From Amblyomma americanum (Eukaryota; Arthropoda; Arachnida; Ixodida; Ixodidae), in the NCBI RefSeq assembly GCF_052857255.1, contig NC_135498.1, forward strand, positions 163,676,124-163,740,123: a DNA stretch of 64,000 nt. The letters are read 5' to 3'. The translations under genes were made by a program, and so were the position numbers. The notes under the pieces were generated by a model, which saw only the letters and a list, made by a program, of their open reading frames with translations, made no database searches and was not told the origin of the DNA. Each line of letters starts with the position of its first letter. Position 1 is the stretch's first letter. Of the stretch, positions 10,970-22,390 are shown one piece after another.

Positions 10970-12440
10970 CCGCACTAGATGTTTCAAAGCCTACAACAGC
11001 ATCGAACACTGCAAACTATTGGAAACATCGCAGGCGGACGCATTTCCAAGTTACGTTATGGAATTACGTCTGCATTTACAGTTGAGAGCTTGTTTTATTG
11101 CTATCAAAGCCGGGTTACTTCTAGCAGATTTCCACAGGCTAAATGCTTTCCTCAGGGGGGTGTTCTCTCGCTTGCTCTTCCCAACATCTTGCTCACTTCT
11201 ATTCCATGCAGTTCTGTGGAAATCTATGCATACGCTGTAGCCGTAGCATTTTTTTTCTTTCGTGGCATACACTTTTTCATTGGTCTTTACTGTTGTGCGT
11301 AAAATCTTCTCGAGCAATGGTCAAACGACTTTCACTTCAGTCTCAATGCAATAGATAAGCGCTGATAGTTTCCCACCATCGCATTCAGCAAAACCCTCTT
11401 GTTGTCTATCGACCGCATCTAATTGTCCAACTCCAGACCAGGTAGTGTCTCTAGGTTAAGTATCACACCTTTGTTGCCTGGGGTTCCCCCATAGACCATG
11501 CCACTGCGAAAGGCATTCTGCTAGTTGGCATGCTGCGCAAAGAAATATTCGTTCCGGCAAGAGAACGCAGTCTCTTAGATTTATCGCATATACTTTCTGC
11601 TTCATCCTAAAGTTCGCCTGTGTTTTTTTTTCCGGAACGCCTGCGCTTAAACTACCCTCCTTCTTTATTAGAGCGTGGACCTTGTACATGTATCTGGGCC
11701 TTCGAACATTCATCGGAAGTCATCTTTTGTACCTAGAGACATGGACGTTATCCCTGATATCAAGATTTCGCATTTCAAGAATGAAAACTTTTTAACAGTG
11801 GGTGAATATGCATTAACTGCCACTATTTGGCCTCTCATTTTATGCCGGGGGCAATTTTTTTAGTGATAACTTGTATTGTGTTTACACTCGTGAAATTATA
11901 TGTGCGCAATTCGCCCTTGAACTCTTCAATGCTCGAATTTCGGAAATCCTCACCAACCTCACGAACCTTTCACGTATTAAAATTGTTGTTGATGGCATCT
12001 TTCCCAGCACCGCAAAACTGCTGCCCTTCCGCAAGCTAAACATTTTACTTCAAGATTACCAGATGACCTTGCTTCCTGATGCTCTAATTTCGGCAGGCGC
12101 CTCAGTATGCTGTTTTTTTTTCATCCTTTTTCTTAACTGTTCACTCTCAACCGCATGTTCGACCACCACTAATTCGTTTAGTATGGTTAGCATGTGTGGC
12201 TGGGCTCAGAGGACTTCATTTAAAGGAAGTATCACAGTCTATGGTTGCCTTAACGGACTAGTCTTGTCCGCTCCTACCAACAGGCGCTGATATTACGGCT
12301 TCCATGCTACACAGTGCAATGCTATTGGCAATATTCCCAACACCACTGACTTTCGTTGCTGACTATCAGCATTCACTACTTCCCTGCAGCAGTAAACATT
12401 GGAGATATCGCAATCTCTAACTTTATAGAAAATATGAAAT
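10970..12440 (+). pseudogene. I-like LINE copy C: RT and RNase H remnants
   Basis: A second decayed plus-strand copy of the I-like LINE. Around 11,090-11,290, shifting frames parallel the RT palm of the copy at 59.5-59.9 kb (the PQGAVLSPVLF and YADD neighbourhood survives only as PQGGVLSL and a degraded EIYAYAV segment). Around 11,920-12,070 an FPSTAKLLPF...LNILLQDYQ segment matches the stretch before RNase H, and around 12,180-12,290 a VAGLRGLHLKE segment matches the RNase H end. Numerous stops and frameshifts. No intact domain. Confidence 0.6.
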
Positions 12441-13360
12441 GAGGACCTCACTCTGGTGTGGACTGCAACAGGGCCTAAGATCTACCCCAAAACGAAAACA
12501 CTTCGGCATACTTCTGTCGATGGGTACTTAAGAATTATTTTCAGTGATACTATGCGTCTGCTACGGTATTATTTACAGTATTTTTTCAAAAATGGGGGAA
12601 CGTTTTTAAGAACGCGAGATAAGAAACGCTAACGCACGTTTATATTTCAGGATTTCTTCGTTTCATTGATTAAATACAACAGCGCATAAAAAGCAAAAGA
12701 AGTAGCAAACAGGTGGCGCCCCCGCACAACACAAACAGAATGTGGCACTGTAGTCGTTATATTATCCGTAGCCGATGCAGGTAAAAGTACTCACGATAAT
12801 TGGCTGCCTATCTGACAACGTTTGACAGCGTGTGGTAGCATGCACATGTTCGTCTGCAGTGCAAGTTTTTCACACGTTATTTTTCCCATGTGGTTTTCAC
12901 CGACATCATGGCACCATGTAAACGGTGTCAATATAGCGACGACTTCAATCGAAAAGTTTTGCTCGCTGCAGAGCAGTCTTCAACCCTGCAATCTGGTCGG
13001 CACTGTGGCCTGGACGAAAAGAATGTTCGCCGTTAGAGGGGGCAGCTTGGTGATTTTTTTTTTTGCATATACCGCAAAGAGGATAACCGCCTGTGTCTTG
13101 GCCACTCCCCCGTAGTGGGTATGTGCCAGCAACGTTTGAGGCCTTCCTTCCTTCTTTCCTTCCAGGAGGGCCATCATGGGCCCGCAGAACGGCCCCCATC
13201 CTGGAGTGGAATGAGCACTGGGAGAGCTCGTGAGATTAAGGAAGTAAGCGGCAATTCCAGTGGCCACAGAAGCGATAGAGGCCAAAGCGACAGAGCTGGC
13301 AAGAGAGCGAGGCATTTCACGGGGCCAGTGAATCTTGTGAGCGATCTCCAGCACGGCGTA
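12441..13360. other. Unassigned, with a LINE 3'-tail-like fragment
   Basis: At about 13,094-13,130 the sequence GTCTTGGCCACTCCCCCGTA followed by GTGGGTATGTGCC resembles the I-like LINE 3' end, implying a 5'-truncated insertion. A minus-strand frame over 13.13-13.35 kb is Ala/Ser-rich with a weakly hydrophobic stretch but carries no recognisable motif. Confidence 0.4.
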
Positions 13361-13362
13361 CC

Positions 13363-13509
13363 ATGTGCGCGTCCTTTGGAATTCTAGCTAGCTATATCGG
13401 TGCAGCCTGGAGAGACATCTCCGCAAAGCTTGGTTGCGCGTTCGCTCCAAATGCACTTTATGGCACAAAAGAGTGTGCACTCTACGAAGAGAACGGTGAT
13501 AAAAAGGTA
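13363..13509 (+). CDS. Possible host exon with strong splice donor
   Basis: A plus-strand frame ends at AAAAAG|GTAAGC (exon end about 13,506-13,509). It includes an AWRDISAKLGC segment and an EENGDKK end and looks protein-like. A possible acceptor, GTGCAG|CC, lies at about 13,405. Beyond the donor the frame degenerates. The family is not recognised. Only the splice-site quality and the amino-acid composition support it. Confidence 0.25.
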
Positions 13510-15524
13510 AGCGATGACGAGGACGAATCAGCGGGAGTAGTTCTTTTAAATAAAAGCTGTTTGACCGCTGCCGCTGCTGTCGTTCTCGGTTGTTTTTTTC
13601 GGCCGGCTTACATTCATAGAAAGTGTTTTTTCATTAGGCATTTAACCTTCTCATTTCGGATGAGAATCGAGGCCAGCCTGGATACGAGTAAATACTACAG
13701 AAGTTAAGCTAACGAAATCTCTTTCCTGTTTTTACAATGTATGCGTTAGCTGGCTGCGTTGGTGCTCCATGAATAATCTTGATAATTATTTTTACGCTTA
13801 TTAGTACGCAGCTGATAGGAAGGTTCCTTATTTTACCTTTGTATGAATTACTTATTTGTAGAAAACAGTACCAGACAAACTTGAGCGATTTAGATGATTG
13901 GAAGAAGTTATGGCAAATGTATTCCAGATCCGTTTGCTTTGCTTAGGACTTCAATAATTTTAACATTTATATACGTTGTGGTCGTAATTCGGAAGTCTTT
14001 TGTACAAGATAGAACTTCCGAAGCAGCGTTATTCAAATGATAGCATAACAAATGGCAGTTCATGTATGGAGAAATAAAATTTTATTTCTATGAAAATTTT
14101 TCATTTTATTTTTAACTTTTTGCGCTTCAGAGAGCGTGCATCACGATCGAATCGTTGAATGGCTCCACACGAATCTCTTGACGATAATGCAATGAATATC
14201 TATAATGTTCGCTGTCGCTCAAAGCTACCGTCACGCAGCTTGATCATTTTGTTTGTGACGCGAGGCACGACCACACTCACCAAATGTCGTCGTGACGACG
14301 CGCAGCTGCTTCCACATTTTTCCAGATTGTTGTAGTTGCTTTTGGTTGCTGATGTCGAAGGTTCCTTGCCAGCTCAATTTATGCTCAGTTTGCCAGGTCA
14401 ATATGGCCGCGCTCAATTTATGAGCACGGCCAAGAACGGCAGGCATTCTATTCAACGACCACCGAGCGCGTTTGTGCTCGCTGAGCGGAAACAAGAGCGG
14501 AATCTTACGGCCGCTCCTTTTTTTGATCACACTTGCTTTCAACCATCACCGAAGTGTGTTGTGCACAATTTAAGGCATTGTCGCTGTTTCATTCTATGTA
14601 ACGCGTTTGCTTTTCTCGCACATACTGTCCGAGGAGAGCCGCTCAGAAGCTTATCTTTAGTGCGTGTCGGAACGTCTTGAACATGTCGCTCTTACGTTCT
14701 TGCAGCTACTGGTAATAATGGATGCATCTCGCTTGCGTATGCGTTGAAGACTCTGGCGAATTACGCGGTTTAAACTTTCCATTGGAGTATAGATTTTGCT
14801 ACCGCGCTAAGTAGGCGCAGATATCATTGATGACCATTTCGTTTCATGTCCTTATGGATAGAAGATACGATCTCTTCACACCAAGCGACATTTAATCTTT
14901 GCACAAGAACACACTAAGTACAGTTACCAACGCACCTGCTTCGAGGCCTGGAATTGCGCTGTCTACTGTGCATAAATCGTGCTTGTTGCTAATGCCAGCC
15001 GTAGGTACAATTTTTTTCACACATTACGCGCAAGCCATGGTCGTACTGATGTGACTGCACGATCAGATGCTGCTTACAATCAGTGCAACTCGCATATGAT
15101 GCCAGCAGGCACAGTACTGCCCCATTCGCCCGCTCTACACAACTGCCGACGAATTATCAGAGAACGCCTGAGGACGCGGAAGTTTCCACCTCTCGTAGCT
15201 TCGCGCTACTCCAGTTCTCTTGCTGGCTGTTCATGGAGTGAACTACAGTGTGGAGGAACATCAGTGAATTTAATCTATGCCGAAGTCATGTGTGCTGAAA
15301 TAAGAAAATAGCGACCAAAAAAGAGACAACAACCAAGAATCAAGTGTAAAGCACTTGTAGCTCACGGAAAAACAGCTGCACATAATTAAATTGCTAGAAT
15401 AAAAGTTTGCATCACCGAAACTAATTGGTCTTTCTTTAGCGAAGGAAGCGGCCGAAGGAAGGAAGCCCCATTTTGCGCACGCAGTCCTGACGACAATTAC
15501 GTGACACCGTGATTCGCACCTCAG
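13510..15524. other. Unassigned sequence
   Basis: No supported gene. A/T-rich inverted stretches occur near 14,070-14,125. At 14,375-14,435 the phrase CTCAATTTATG is repeated within 50 bases. A 103-residue minus-strand frame at 14.23-14.54 kb is basic but has no recognised domain. Confidence 0.45.
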
Positions 15525-15693
15525 GATGCCGGAAGGCGTGTCACGTTTGCTGAATATGACAGAGTTGATGGCTTCGCGGAACTGAATGAGCCTTTAAGGC
15601 AAGTGCTTGTGTGGGATCTGCTGCAGCTTTCTCCAGCTATTCTCCTCAGCAATTGCAGCAGCGTCCCTGAAATTTCTCCACTAAATTTAAAAG
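15525..15693 (+). CDS. Possible host internal exon
   Basis: A 169-base plus-strand segment is bounded by an acceptor-like CACCTCAG|GAT and a donor AAAAG|GTATAC, and is open in phase 0 throughout. It encodes 56 residues beginning DAGRRVTFAEYDRVDGF and ending in a PEISPLNLK segment, a mixed hydrophilic/hydrophobic composition typical of globular protein. I do not recognise the domain. No neighbouring exons are evident. A chance open frame is possible. Confidence 0.3.
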
Positions 15694-15793
15694 GTATACT
15701 TGTCATAACATCTTTCCTAACAAGCTTTGCAAATGTAGATAATAGCCATACGGCTCTCTCAAATACTCATTGTGGGCGGTACAGCGCCAAATA

Positions 15794-16080
15794 GATGACG
15801 GACAAAAGCAAGAGGACAACACAGACGAGCGCTATCTGGCAACAAATTTTATTGATAAAATCAAACATTTACGCAAGATAATCACGTGACAGGGCATAAA
15901 TCAAGCGCTTTGAGGAGCAACATCAAGAAAGTAAAACAATCGCCAGTCATCTGACGTGGGGAGAAGTCCCATCGAGAGCCTACCACTTCCTCTCCTCCTA
16001 CCCTACCTTATTACTTCAAGCCAGAAAAAATCATGAATTATCTAGACATGATACCTTTTTATCGACAACAAGGAAGGCTG
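15794..16080 (-). repeat. Penelope-like element: 3' terminal region
   Basis: Non-coding 3' part of the Penelope-like element lying downstream (minus strand) of its endonuclease remnant. It includes an A/T-rich stretch near 15,845-15,870 and, at the outer end, a GACGGACAAAAGCAAGAGGA segment followed by CAACACAGACGAGCGCT. The same GCGCTGT and GTCC-TC-TCT words recur in the arms of the palindromes at 26,947 and 43,533. Confidence 0.45.
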
Positions 16081-16440
16081 GCTGACACAATGTGACCTCT
16101 TCTTTTCTGATGAAATAAGCTTCCATTATTTCCCTGGTCGTCTTATCTCGGTGGCCAAACAAAATCTCCGTGCGGTAACCAAGAGGCGGCAGTTTATCTT
16201 ATTCTTTTCTTCTTTCCCGCAATCGTGAGCTTTTAGGTAATATCTGAAACCTGAGAGCTAATTGAGGTGCTCAAGCAAGCGAGCGGTAATCTATCGACTG
16301 GTTTGACCTATGTAGACCTTATTGCATAATAGTGGAAGTTCATAAACTACTGAGCATTCGCAGTTCACCAACCTTGACGTGTGTGGAATCTGGCATTTAA
16401 GTAAACTAAATTTTTTTCACCTTTTCATAGCGTTTTCTAA
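16081..16440 (-). pseudogene. Penelope-like element: GIY-YIG endonuclease remnant
   Basis: Read on the minus strand near 16,290-16,360 the frame gives VVYELPLLCNKVYIGQTSR followed, after a stop, by an ARLLEHL segment. This is the hallmark start of the GIY-YIG-type endonuclease carried C-terminally by Penelope-like elements of arthropods (a PL.C.KVYIGQT motif with a downstream R/H/E-bearing helix). Later parts are broken by stops. It follows directly after the RT remnant on the same strand. Confidence 0.65.
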
Positions 16441-16859
16441 TGGCCCGGCAGAGCCCGCTGAAATTTTTTGACTCCGACATCAATCCTTCCCGCCAGATTT
16501 TTCATATTATGTGCTACTTTGTGTATGTATGTAATAACCGCCATACCTTACATGCATTGTCGCTTTTTGAATTTACGAAATCCGTCCTTAGCATCCGCAA
16601 GAACGTTACAGTAGTTATCGTGATAACTGAATCTGGAAAACCGACAGTTTTTAGCCTGGGCACCTGTAACAGTAGACTATTTTGGACACAGTGATGACGC
16701 GAGTTCTGTTGGCTCGAGCGAATGAAAGAGATAGCAATGACATGGTTTTACAGTTTTTAAGTGTCCTGAAGAATAGTTTAATATCTGTTTCCGGGACCTT
16801 CGGGAGTAAAGCCAACATAAGTGGTCGTTCTTGAAAAATAACTTATAGCTTAAAACTGG

Positions 16860-17765
16860 AGAGATTCATTCAAAGCAACTTAAACGGTAAACGACATGCC
16901 ACTAGCACACTCTCGAAACAACTGCAATACATGTCTACAGTTTGCCTGTTGAAGTTGACTCTTTGAATCAGCACCAAGAAATCATCCACAAATCTAAAGA
17001 TCCTCAATACCATTCCATCACTATGTTTACCAAGTTTTCTCTCAATTTGACCTAAGAAAATATTGCACAGTAAAGGCACCACCTTCGATCCGGTACACAT
17101 TCACTTTTTGTACAGAGATGTCACCCCGTCAACCTAAATGAGTTGATTTTAAATAAAAAGACAACAGTTCAAGAAAGGTGTCAACAGGCACTCCGCACTG
17201 TCCCATAAAGCCATCTTCATCATTCTCGTCAGTGATGCATTTTTTCACCGCTTTCATAATCCCTTTGTGAGGAAGAGAGTAGTAAAGATCTTCAATGTCA
17301 ATACTGAAGCCAGAACAAAAACCAGGAATATTATTGTTTTGCTTTTGGAAATTAAATACCTCTTCTATATTGTCAACCAAGAAAAAATCCTCCAGAACTA
17401 GCACCAAAAGATGCTTTTGTAGAAAAATATACACAGCGTGGTGTCAAGCGCCAGCATCCAATATGATGGCTCTGAAAGGGATATTAATTTTATGAGCCTA
17501 GCTGAGAAACAATTCTAAATTATCACCTTGTGCTTTCTGAACAGCCGTTGCCAACGGAACTAGATTAGAGTGGTTCTTTAACAAGACAGCCTGCTCCTTA
17601 ACACTCTGACAATCTACACTAACACGTTTAAAGCACTTTTTCACGACATGTGAAGCTTTTCTGCAAAAATACTCTCCGGGGTTACAACAATATAACCCTC
17701 TTTATCTAACAACACAAGCCACCAAATGTTAAACTCGAAATAATCCACTAGGGAACGTATATCCT
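16860..17765 (-). pseudogene. Penelope-like element: reverse transcriptase remnant
   Basis: Minus-strand frames carry the signature of Penelope-type RTs: FSIDIEDLYYSLPHKGI (conserved Asp-bearing block) at about 17.26-17.32 kb, then CTGSKVVPLLCNIFLGQIER and IFRFVDDFLVL (catalytic D-D block) at about 16.97-17.10 kb. Further upstream a DKEGYIVV segment near 17,680 matches the N-terminal region of the family. Frameshifts and stops separate these blocks, so the copy is inactive. It is continuous with the endonuclease remnant at 16.1-16.4 kb. Confidence 0.75.
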
Positions 17766-17799
17766 TACGTTGTAGTAGTGGTGGTTGTGAAAATATTTA

Positions 17800-18130
17800 T
17801 GTAATCACAGACAGAGGTGTCGGGGGTCGTGACCTGAAGGCTCGCGCCCTTACAACCACTAGGTGGGATGCTATTCAGGCACCCCATTGGCGTTTGCCGC
17901 AGCCCGCAGTCCTCTCGGGTAGGGCATAGGATGGCTCTGCTGGCAGGCCCACACCACGTGGTTGGTGTCAGACACCTCCCCACAGTGCGAGCACAGCCTG
18001 TCTAATTAAAGCTCGAAATACGTTATAGTTGCCGGGCCCAGCATCGTTTTAGTGGGCAGGCGCTGCAGTACCCGCTTGTTTGCCTTCTCCAGCCGTTTGC
18101 ACGTGGTGAGCAGAGTTTAGTGCGCGGATC
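17800..18130 (-). pseudogene. LINE ORF2 C-terminal zinc-motif remnant
   Basis: On the minus strand, LCSHCGEVSDTNHVVWACQ is visible at about 17,930-18,005. This is a C-x2-C...H...C motif of the type that ends ORF2 of RNase H/R1/I-type LINEs. It is preceded by a Lys/Arg/Thr-rich segment from the same ORF with frame changes. Downstream sequence near 17,765-17,790 is a short TTGTAG/TGG-rich repeat, possibly the 3' tail. The copy abuts the start of the Penelope-like element. Confidence 0.5.
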
Positions 18131-18230
18131 TGTAATAATCGAATAGTTCTTCAAAAATTTAAACCGGTTTGAAATCGGAGTCCTGCCGGCGTCGAGTCCC
18201 GTGGCAACTTTTCGGAGAGAGGGCATTCAA

Positions 18231-19785
18231 TGACTTATACTGCCATAATAAGAGCAACCAGCTCTGCAAAGCATATGGAAGTGTCACAACCTTAATTTTT
18301 TTCTCTTTTTTAGTTCCAAAGCAAATGTTTCGAAAACGAACCAGCCATAACAATTTAAATCCTATCAGTTTACAGTAATTGTGTCTGCTTTGCCCACTGA
18401 AGCAGCTGTTCGCGTCAAATGTGTGCTCGCTGCGTTCGGGTTGCTCGGAATTCATCCCAGTTTAGCTTTGATTAAACAGAGGTGATCCACAAAGGTTGTG
18501 CGTCCAAACATGTTTCAGGACGTAAGTCGGACGTTCGTTTAATTGCAGACTGCAGATCTGCCGCACCTTGCGTGCGAGAAGTGTGCTCTTTATTTTTCGT
18601 CCTTTAGGTTCTCAGGGCAAGTTGCGGTCAGAATATATAACCAGGAAAATCGCTCGGCTTGTGGCGCAGCCACCGTTTGCCCGAGGCAGAGCTTCGCTCA
18701 GAAATTTAGAGTCTAGAATAGTTTGCTTTTAAGTTGCGCAGTAGTACTTTTGTTGCATCCGTACAAGTCCTAAGTTTTGGAGAGAGAACAACCAGAGTTC
18801 GTCTTTCTTGCAAGAAATTTGGAACACAGCGGATGCATTATGAGCCACACAGAATGACTCCGAAGAAACTCTCTCTCCCCCTTTCGTTAAAATTTAAGCA
18901 GCGCTAACTTTTAGGACGAATACACAGAAGACATGACAGGACGGGCATAACCAAAGAATATGCATAACCAACTAGCCCCGCAACGTGTTTTACTAAGTGA
19001 TCTCTCTCCCCCGGCGCTCTGAACTTTAGACAAGAGGCGCGCTTCTTTGAATCTGACGTCGACAAATAAATGTGATTGTCCGGGTTGAAAGTATGATATT
19101 ATCTTTAACCGAAACTCATGAGTGATAGTTTTTTTCTCAGCATTGTCAAATCATCTCTGAGAAATATAAAATGAAATAATGCGATAATCATCGCTCATTT
19201 GTAATTGGTTGGCAGTAACTGGACTGGTTTCAGGCAATACCGCGTACGTTTTTCGCTTGAAAGACCAGCTAGGGCGACTGGAACCAACCGGGTCTTCGCA
19301 TAGTCTTCTGTAAGTATGCGCACTGTCATGTTGACGCGTGCCCTTACGGTACGAAGTGCGCATGCTCATGCTTGTGCCTCTCATTGTATAAGCAGCCCCT
19401 TGTCTGATAATAAACACACTTTAATCCCTGCCGACCGTTCACGAAGAGAGAGATAAAGCAGAGAGAGATAAAGAGGAAGATGCAAGACAGTGATGTTAAA
19501 CAGGAAGGTGTTGAGGTTGACTACCATACGCTGGTGAAGGAAAACAGTACATTGTAGGCCTTGAGAGCACTCAACTGCTGTGGCCAGTGTTGGGGTGGTG
19601 GTTTGCTTTGATAACCCGGTGTCCATTCATGTGCTGGTTTTTCGCTGATGAGCTGAACTGTATGCCTTGGGCAGCCAGAACTATATGTAGCGTGTCCAGC
19701 ACTTGCAGCGGGTTCTAGGCTGCTGGCGTGCGTAATCTAGAAATCAGTGTGCGTGACACATTTAACAAGGACGGGAGCACTGCAA
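18231..19785. other. Unassigned, probably decayed LINE and unique sequence
   Basis: No supported gene or structured repeat apart from a purine-rich GAGAGATAAAG repetition at 19,444-19,480. The minus-strand side next to 19,786 is probably the continuation of the LINE ORF1 remnant that hosts the LTR element at 19,915-24,514, but the reading frames are too decayed to delimit it. Confidence 0.4.
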
Positions 19786-19914
19786 TCACTTGCAGATCTT
19801 GGCCATGGTCTGCATCGTCGCTTTTGTCAGGGTCAGCCGTAGGCGTTGGACATTGGGAGTGTGGCAACGTCCCTGGCCCAGTGGGAGTACAAGACTTCGG
19901 TAGTGGTTGCTTAG
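19786..19914 (-). pseudogene. LINE ORF1 remnant, downstream half (split by LTR element)
   Basis: Minus-strand open sequence continues from the target-site duplication (CTTAG on plus) of the LTR element at 19,915-24,514. The upstream half, with zinc knuckles, is at 24,515-24,870. The segment is Thr/Leu/Gln-rich and ends at a stop at 19,786. Assignment depends on continuity across the LTR element, not on a motif within it. Confidence 0.35.
19910..19914. repeat. Target-site duplication CTTAG (left)
   Basis: These five bases immediately outside the left LTR are repeated exactly at 24,515-24,519 outside the right LTR. That is the expected product of Ty3/gypsy integration and proves the element is complete at both ends. 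Confidence 0.85.
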
Positions 19915-20061
19915 TGTTGTATCGTAGTAATGATAATTAGCAATGAAACAGTACACGTAGCATACGGTCGAGCCGATCTGTATTCTCCTACTTCGTCGTC
20001 TTCTCTCCCCCCAAGCACGCGAGTGCGTGCAGCGCACTTGCCACACTTCATCTTTATCACA
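19915..20061 (-). repeat. 3' LTR of the 19.9-24.5 kb element
   Basis: A 147-bp repeat starting TGTTGTATCG and ending TTTATCACA on the plus strand. It closely matches 24,368-24,514, with only a few differences (for example around 20,005-20,015). It is very short for an LTR. A GCGCGAGTGCGTGCAGCGCA-type stretch is shared by both copies. Confidence 0.9.
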
Positions 20062-20091
20062 TTTCCGCCGCACTTAAAAAAAACAAAATGT

Positions 20092-21294
20092 CTAGCGGAT
20101 GTCATAGTCTTTGAACCATGCGGGCCGCTTCTTTTTGCCGGTTCTTCGGCGAGGCGGCGCAGGAGGTGAAGCCGCAGTTGCCGCTGTGGATTTACTACAC
20201 GAGGGTTGAGGAGCGGCTGCCGATTCCGGAGCGGGCGGAACGGCTGGCATCATATGGATTGAAGGCGCGTCCGAAGAAGGACTCTGGACCACGGTTCCGG
20301 ACTGTGGACTGGGCGGCGGCATTCGGTTGCCGTCGATAGGCGGCGAAATATCAGCGAAAAGGGCCGCTGGAGCTGAGGAGGACAGTTGCTGCTGAACTAC
20401 TTCTGGGCGAACCGCAGAAAACTTGGACGAGTGCCACACTCGCCCATCATCCAGCAGATAAGATGCAGGTCCACCCTGCTCCACAACCTTCCGAGGCTCC
20501 GAAAACCGAGCTGACAGTTTGCCTCGCACATTAGGTTTTCGGACACGCCCGTACTGGCCAATCTGAAAGTCACGACACTGGGCGCCACTCCGCTGGTCCG
20601 CATAAAGCTCGTATTGCGCTTGTTTCTCGTCAAGCCTCTGCCGCAAAAGCTTAAGCGCTTTTGTCGGATCTATTGAGAAGGACTGATCCGGCAGTCCTAC
20701 GACGTTAAGTCTTGTGCGGGGCAACCGGCCATGAAGTAGGACAGCTGGTGCAATTCCTGTCGTGGCATGGGGCGTACAGTGGTAGACAACGAGGTAGTCC
20801 ACAATCGCTGTACGTTGGTCGCGTCGCTCGCACAGAGCTAGCTGAATGTAGGACTTAAGCACTCGATTGAATCGTTCAACGAGTCCATTAGCTTGGGGAT
20901 GGTACACTGAAGAGTAGCAATGGCGTATCCCCCGTTCGCGGAGGAAAGTTTCCATGGCCATCGATGAAAATTGAGGTCCGTGGTCAGAGACAATCTCTTG
21001 AGGGTAACCCTCAAGAGCGAAGAGCCCAAGCAGGAATTCTTGAACGGTTTGAGTTGTGATGGCATCAGCGAAGACAACTTCTGGCCACTTACTGTTATAA
21101 TCCATGACAGTAATCGCGAAGCGGCAGCCACTGGGAGCTTGGTCGAAAGGCCCCACGATATCAATGGCAACCTTATCCCAAGGTTTCTCTGGGAAGGCGA
21201 CAGGTTGCAGAGGAGCTGCCACCGGACGAGCCGCTTTGTCACAGGACTGGCACACGACGCATGTCCGTACCATTTCTTCGACGTGCTCGTCCAT
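20092..21294 (-). pseudogene. Integrase catalytic core and C-terminal tail (19.9-24.5 kb element)
   Basis: A 400-residue frame with the retroviral-type integrase core: VAIDIVGPF (first Asp), IVSDHGPQFSS (second Asp), and NGLVERFNRVLKSY (Glu). After the core comes a Lys/Arg-rich segment and a low-complexity Pro/Ser/Ala tail ending in a basic patch (TGKKKRPAWFKDYDIR). The frame itself is intact over the core, but it is out of frame with the preceding RNase H/HHCC part, so the polyprotein is broken. Confidence 0.8.
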
Positions 21295-22390
21295 TCGCGG
21301 CCACCAGTAAGCTCTCGCAGTCGACTTTTCGTGCGGCTGATCCCGGGGTGTGACTCGTGCGCGATGTCCATGAGGCGTCGTCGCAAACTTTCGGGAACGA
21401 CGAGCCTGTCACCTCGGTACAAGACGCCTTGCACGACGGACAGCTCCGAGCGCAGGAGATAGTATGGCCTAAGGTTCTCCGGTAGGGATTTCTTGTCCGG
21501 CCATGTCGCCGATGTAAACTGAATGGCTTGAGCAACTGCCGCGTCGCTGATGGTTGCCTCATGAAGCTCTTGTAGAGTCACGGCTGGCGATAGCAGGCAG
21601 ACGAAGTCGTCGTCACTGGCGTCGAACTCACAGGGCTCACTGCACGATGTGGTCGGTAAGAGAAGGCGAGACAGAGCATCGGCAACAGAGTTGTCATTGC
21701 CTTTGCGGTACTCTACAGTGTAGTTGTAGCACAACAGGCGAGCCGACCAACCTGAAATTCGCAACGGCCGATGGCCCGTTCCTTTCGTCGACAGCAAAAT
21801 GACAAGTGCACTGTGGTCGGTGCGTAGAACAAAAGGCCGGCCCCACAAATACACGTGCCACCGTTCGCACGCCCAAACGCAAGCTAGGGCCTCACGTTCA
21901 CCAACAGAGTACTTTCTTTCTTGGGGTGTCAAGGTACGGGAGGCAAACGCAACAGTTTGCAGGGAATGGCCGTTGTCTTGCTGAAGCACTGCCCCAAGGC
22001 CATATCCGGAAACGTCAGTCGTTACGACCACGGGAAGGGCAGGATCAAAAAAATGCAACACGTCACATGACGTCAACATGGACTTCAGTAGTTTGAAGCT
22101 TGAATCCGCAGCAGCAGTCCAAGTGAAGGCGGAGTCGCTGCCTCGAAGTAGGGCGCGCATAGGCTCAACGACGTCGGAGTAATGCGGGATAAACTTGGAG
22201 TAGAAACCCGCAAGTCCAAGGAGGGAGCGAAGCTCGCTGATGTTAGATGGAGTCGGAGCCTTCGTAATCGCCTCGATGGCAGAAGAAAGCGGAAACAGTC
22301 CTTCACCGCTGACAACATGCCCAAGAAAGTGAGCTTCGGAACATCGAAGACACATTTGTGGTTGAGTTTGAGTCCGGCTTGGGACAGGCG
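21295..22390 (-). pseudogene. RT end, RNase H and integrase HHCC domain (19.9-24.5 kb element)
   Basis: A continuous minus-strand frame carries FLGHVVSGEGL (RT end), the connection segment LLGLAGFYSKFIPHYSDV, RNase H with TTDVSGYGLGAVLQQ and REALACVWACERW and RTDHSALV motifs, and the start of the integrase zinc domain (a GVLYRGDRLVVPESLRRRL segment, then HESHPGISRTKSRL). The frame breaks just before the Cys pair and resumes in the integrase frame. Confidence 0.8.

Noticed and set aside
16100..16125. CTGATGA word resembling a hammerhead ribozyme core near the Penelope-like element
   Set aside because: It is on the opposite strand to the element and no matching GAAA and stems could be drawn. 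Not supported.
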